From IMG/VR virus record IMGVR_UViG_3300010151_000188, positions 1-22,805 of that record: a DNA stretch of 22,805 nucleotides, one strand, 5' to 3'. Source of the stretch: a virus. Under the pieces are notes generated by a model, which saw only the letters and a list, made by a program, of their open reading frames with translations, had not been told where the DNA came from and did no database searches. The position numbers and the translations under genes were made by a program. Positions 21,483 through 22,805 of this stretch are shown in pieces; the stretch's first letter is position 1; every line of letters begins with the position of its first letter.

Positions 21483-21794
21483 CTATTTTTTTTCTAGTTG
21501 TTTTTTAACTTTGTTCCAAACTTTATTGTCTAATTCATTAGATGATAGTTCTACTACATAGTCCCCTACCACTAACAAAATACCAATAAGAGTTTCTTCA
21601 CTTACTAATTTCTTAAGTATTTTTGCTATTGTTTTACCCATTTTCTTATTTCTCCTGCGTTTATTTATTTTAATCAATTCTTTGTAGATTTTACTTTCCC
21701 TGTCCTCTACTTTTCTTTTTGTAGTAATTATTACTATTCTTGTTGCCATATTTTGTATTATGGCTCTGGCCTTGCCTTGTTTTCTTCTTGCCAT
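21483..21794 (-). CDS. Basic hypothetical protein, 103 aa (or 52 aa from an internal start)
   Basis: The full frame begins MARRKQGKARAIIQNMATRI, is strongly basic for its first 50 residues, then has KLVSEETLIGILLVVGDYVV (about residues 62-81), a hydrophobic segment. At residue 52 an ATG (21641) follows AGGAG (21652-21656), a better ribosome binding site than that of the first ATG (weak GAAGAAG). The 52-residue form could be the true or a second product. It sits between the holin and the Cys-rich peptide. No family is recognised. Confidence 0.5.
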   Translation of the reverse strand: MARRKQGKARAIIQNMATRIVIITTKRKVEDRESKIYKELIKINKRRRNKKMGKTIAKILKKLVSEETLIGILLVVGDYVVELSSNELDNKVWNKVKKQLEKK

Positions 21795-21937
21795 TACTTC
21801 TTCTTGTTTGTGTTGTAAATGCTTTTCTCAATCTTAATCTTCCTAGGGAACCCTAATAGGGTTACCCTAATACCAGCTCCTTGAAGTAGTCTTCAAAGAT
21901 AATCCATTGTAAGCCTTTTGTCAAGGATAAAATCTTT
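21795..21937 (-). other. Intergenic region with two hairpins (late strand)
   Basis: AGGGAACCCT (21845-21854) pairs with AGGGTTACCCT (21858-21868) around an AAT loop, as a 10-bp stem with one bulged A. TTGAAG-TAGT-CTTCAA (21881-21896) is a perfect 6-bp hairpin. Neither is followed by a U-run on either strand. No ORF with a start is visible in the gap. The hairpins could be mRNA processing or protection sites between the holin and the next gene. Confidence 0.4.
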
Positions 21938-22423
21938 CTACTTACTTTTATTAGAAGCTCCAAAGTAAAAACTAACAACTGCACTGGTTAATCCTCCGAG
22001 ATAACCAAGCACTAAATTAATCAAAGCTTCTGAATTTTGTTCTGGCGGCTGAAGAGTAACTAAAAATATATATCCTAGGAATCCACCTATAACAGATAGT
22101 CCCATTATTCTAGCTGTCCAGTCTTTACTAAAATGTTTTCTAGCGTCTTGTCCATCAGCTACTTCCATCTTAAACACATCAACATCAAGCTCTTTCATTT
22201 GTAAGTCAAAGGCTTGCTCTGCTTTCTTTAGCTCTATCATCTGTTCAGGACTAGCATTCTCTATAGCTTTCTCTACAGCTTGAGGGTTGTTAGGAACACC
22301 TAGCTTTTCAGCTATCATATTCATTGCCATTCCACCCATAGGTCCACCTAAAGCACTACCTAATGTAGGAGCCACAGCACCAACTACCTTCTTTAATATA
22401 CCTTTCTTTAATAAGTTCTTCAT
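21938..22423 (-). CDS. Holin, 3TM type (PF11351-like), 161 aa
   Basis: The 161-residue protein has a Gly/Ala-rich N-terminus (VAPTLGSALGGPMGGMA, about residues 17-33), an acidic helix, then DGQDARKHFSKDWTARIMGL (90-109) and two hydrophobic segments (about 106-123 and 133-155). It ends FYFGASNKSK. The DAR...KDWT motif followed by membrane segments is the signature of the phage 3TM holin family. Holins form lesions in the inner membrane at lysis. The endolysin is not in this window. AGGAGA upstream fixes the ATG. Its place in the late operon fits lysis timing. Confidence 0.8.
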   Translation of the reverse strand: MKNLLKKGILKKVVGAVAPTLGSALGGPMGGMAMNMIAEKLGVPNNPQAVEKAIENASPEQMIELKKAEQAFDLQMKELDVDVFKMEVADGQDARKHFSKDWTARIMGLSVIGGFLGYIFLVTLQPPEQNSEALINLVLGYLGGLTSAVVSFYFGASNKSK

Positions 22424-22432
22424 GCTATTCTC

Positions 22433-22805
22433 CTAATATATTAACCAATTAAATCCTACTTTGGACTCATAACTTTGAACGTCATACATATTAAAATAAC
22501 GACCTTCTAAAAATATTCCAAACTTGTTACTTATTTTCCAACCATAAACCAATCCTAAATCATAGTCCATTCCATTTTCTGCTACTTCATAATTAAATGA
22601 ATAGTCAGACATACCTTTTGTTACTGGGTATGCTGTGGTCCAAAAGTGAAACCAGTTCTTAGGTGTGTATTTATAATAATCTGCACCTACTGATAAACTT
22701 AATTCATTCTGATAACCAAGGTCTTTTGCATACTCTTCATTATAATCTTTAACAATCTCTCCATAGACCTGTTTATAGAACATATCATCTGTATTTGCTA
22801 CTAGA
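22433..22805 (-). CDS. Outer-membrane beta-barrel-like protein (5' end cut by window)
   Basis: The frame is open to the window edge, and codons for LVANTDD precede the first Met (22783), so the gene likely starts outside. The visible part has short alternating strands such as ELSLSVGADYYKYTP and GLVYGWKISNKFGIFLEGRY and ends in KVGFNWLIY. An aromatic last residue and this strand pattern are typical of outer-membrane beta barrels. Some phages carry such proteins near the lysis genes, possibly to alter the host surface. The barrel call is pattern-based. The holin ATG lies 10 bases past its stop. Confidence 0.55.
   Translation of the reverse strand, partial: LVANTDDMFYKQVYGEIVKDYNEEYAKDLGYQNELSLSVGADYYKYTPKNWFHFWTTAYPVTKGMSDYSFNYEVAENGMDYDLGLVYGWKISNKFGIFLEGRYFNMYDVQSYESKVGFNWLIY

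Noticed and set aside
1-22805. CRISPR array, integrase, attachment sites or insertion sequence
   Set aside because: No regular repeat-spacer pattern, recombinase motifs or transposase frames were seen.

Overview
The window is most likely part of a tailed bacteriophage genome, probably a podovirus-like phage of a low-GC, possibly marine, bacterium. The DNA is very AT-rich and the genes are short and packed, with ATGA, TAATG and GTGA overlaps and AAGGAG-type ribosome binding sites. A recombination gene set sits on one strand and a block of very large virion-type proteins plus a holin on the other. The phage assignment rests on gene content. The host and the podovirus guess are inference. Terminase, portal, capsid, DNA polymerase and integrase are not seen here.

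Positions 1-9965 (+ strand) look like the early or middle, DNA-metabolism region. They hold about 30 small genes. Recognisable products are a phage protein of the 'MGLDQ...WRKH...YYSC' family, a Cas4/RecB-like PD-(D/E)XK nuclease with a four-cysteine Fe-S signature, a winged-helix protein with a tail of three TGR repeats, an ERF single-strand annealing protein, a possible resolvase-type nuclease, an SSB-like protein with the DSDIPF tip, a TSPPY-type DNA methyltransferase and a small MazG-like protein. Together these suggest a phage recombination and replication module, surrounded by small zinc-ribbon and unknown proteins.

Four intergenic gaps in this half (about 1107-1199, 1667-1857, 4886-5088 and 8453-8717) hold long complementary arms and nested hairpins but no terminator T-tracts. 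They look like structured RNAs or DNA cruciform sites. A 12-base motif, AAAATAGTTGGG, occurs three times and only between genes. Just after the methyltransferase stop, another reading frame still encodes what looks like the tail of a second methyltransferase, which points to cassette replacement.

Positions 9962-22805 (- strand, read right to left) form the late region. The order is a cut-off beta-barrel-like protein, a 3TM-type holin, a small basic protein, a 10-residue cysteine-rich peptide, a membrane protein, a 729-residue virion protein, then six proteins of 113, 263, 395, 466, 1284 and 451 residues. Several stops and starts are fused (TAATG or TAGTG). The 1284- and 451-residue proteins look like internal or ejection proteins, and the last has weak hallmarks of an ADP-ribosyltransferase. 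The two gene blocks converge at 9962-9965, where the opposing stop codons overlap.
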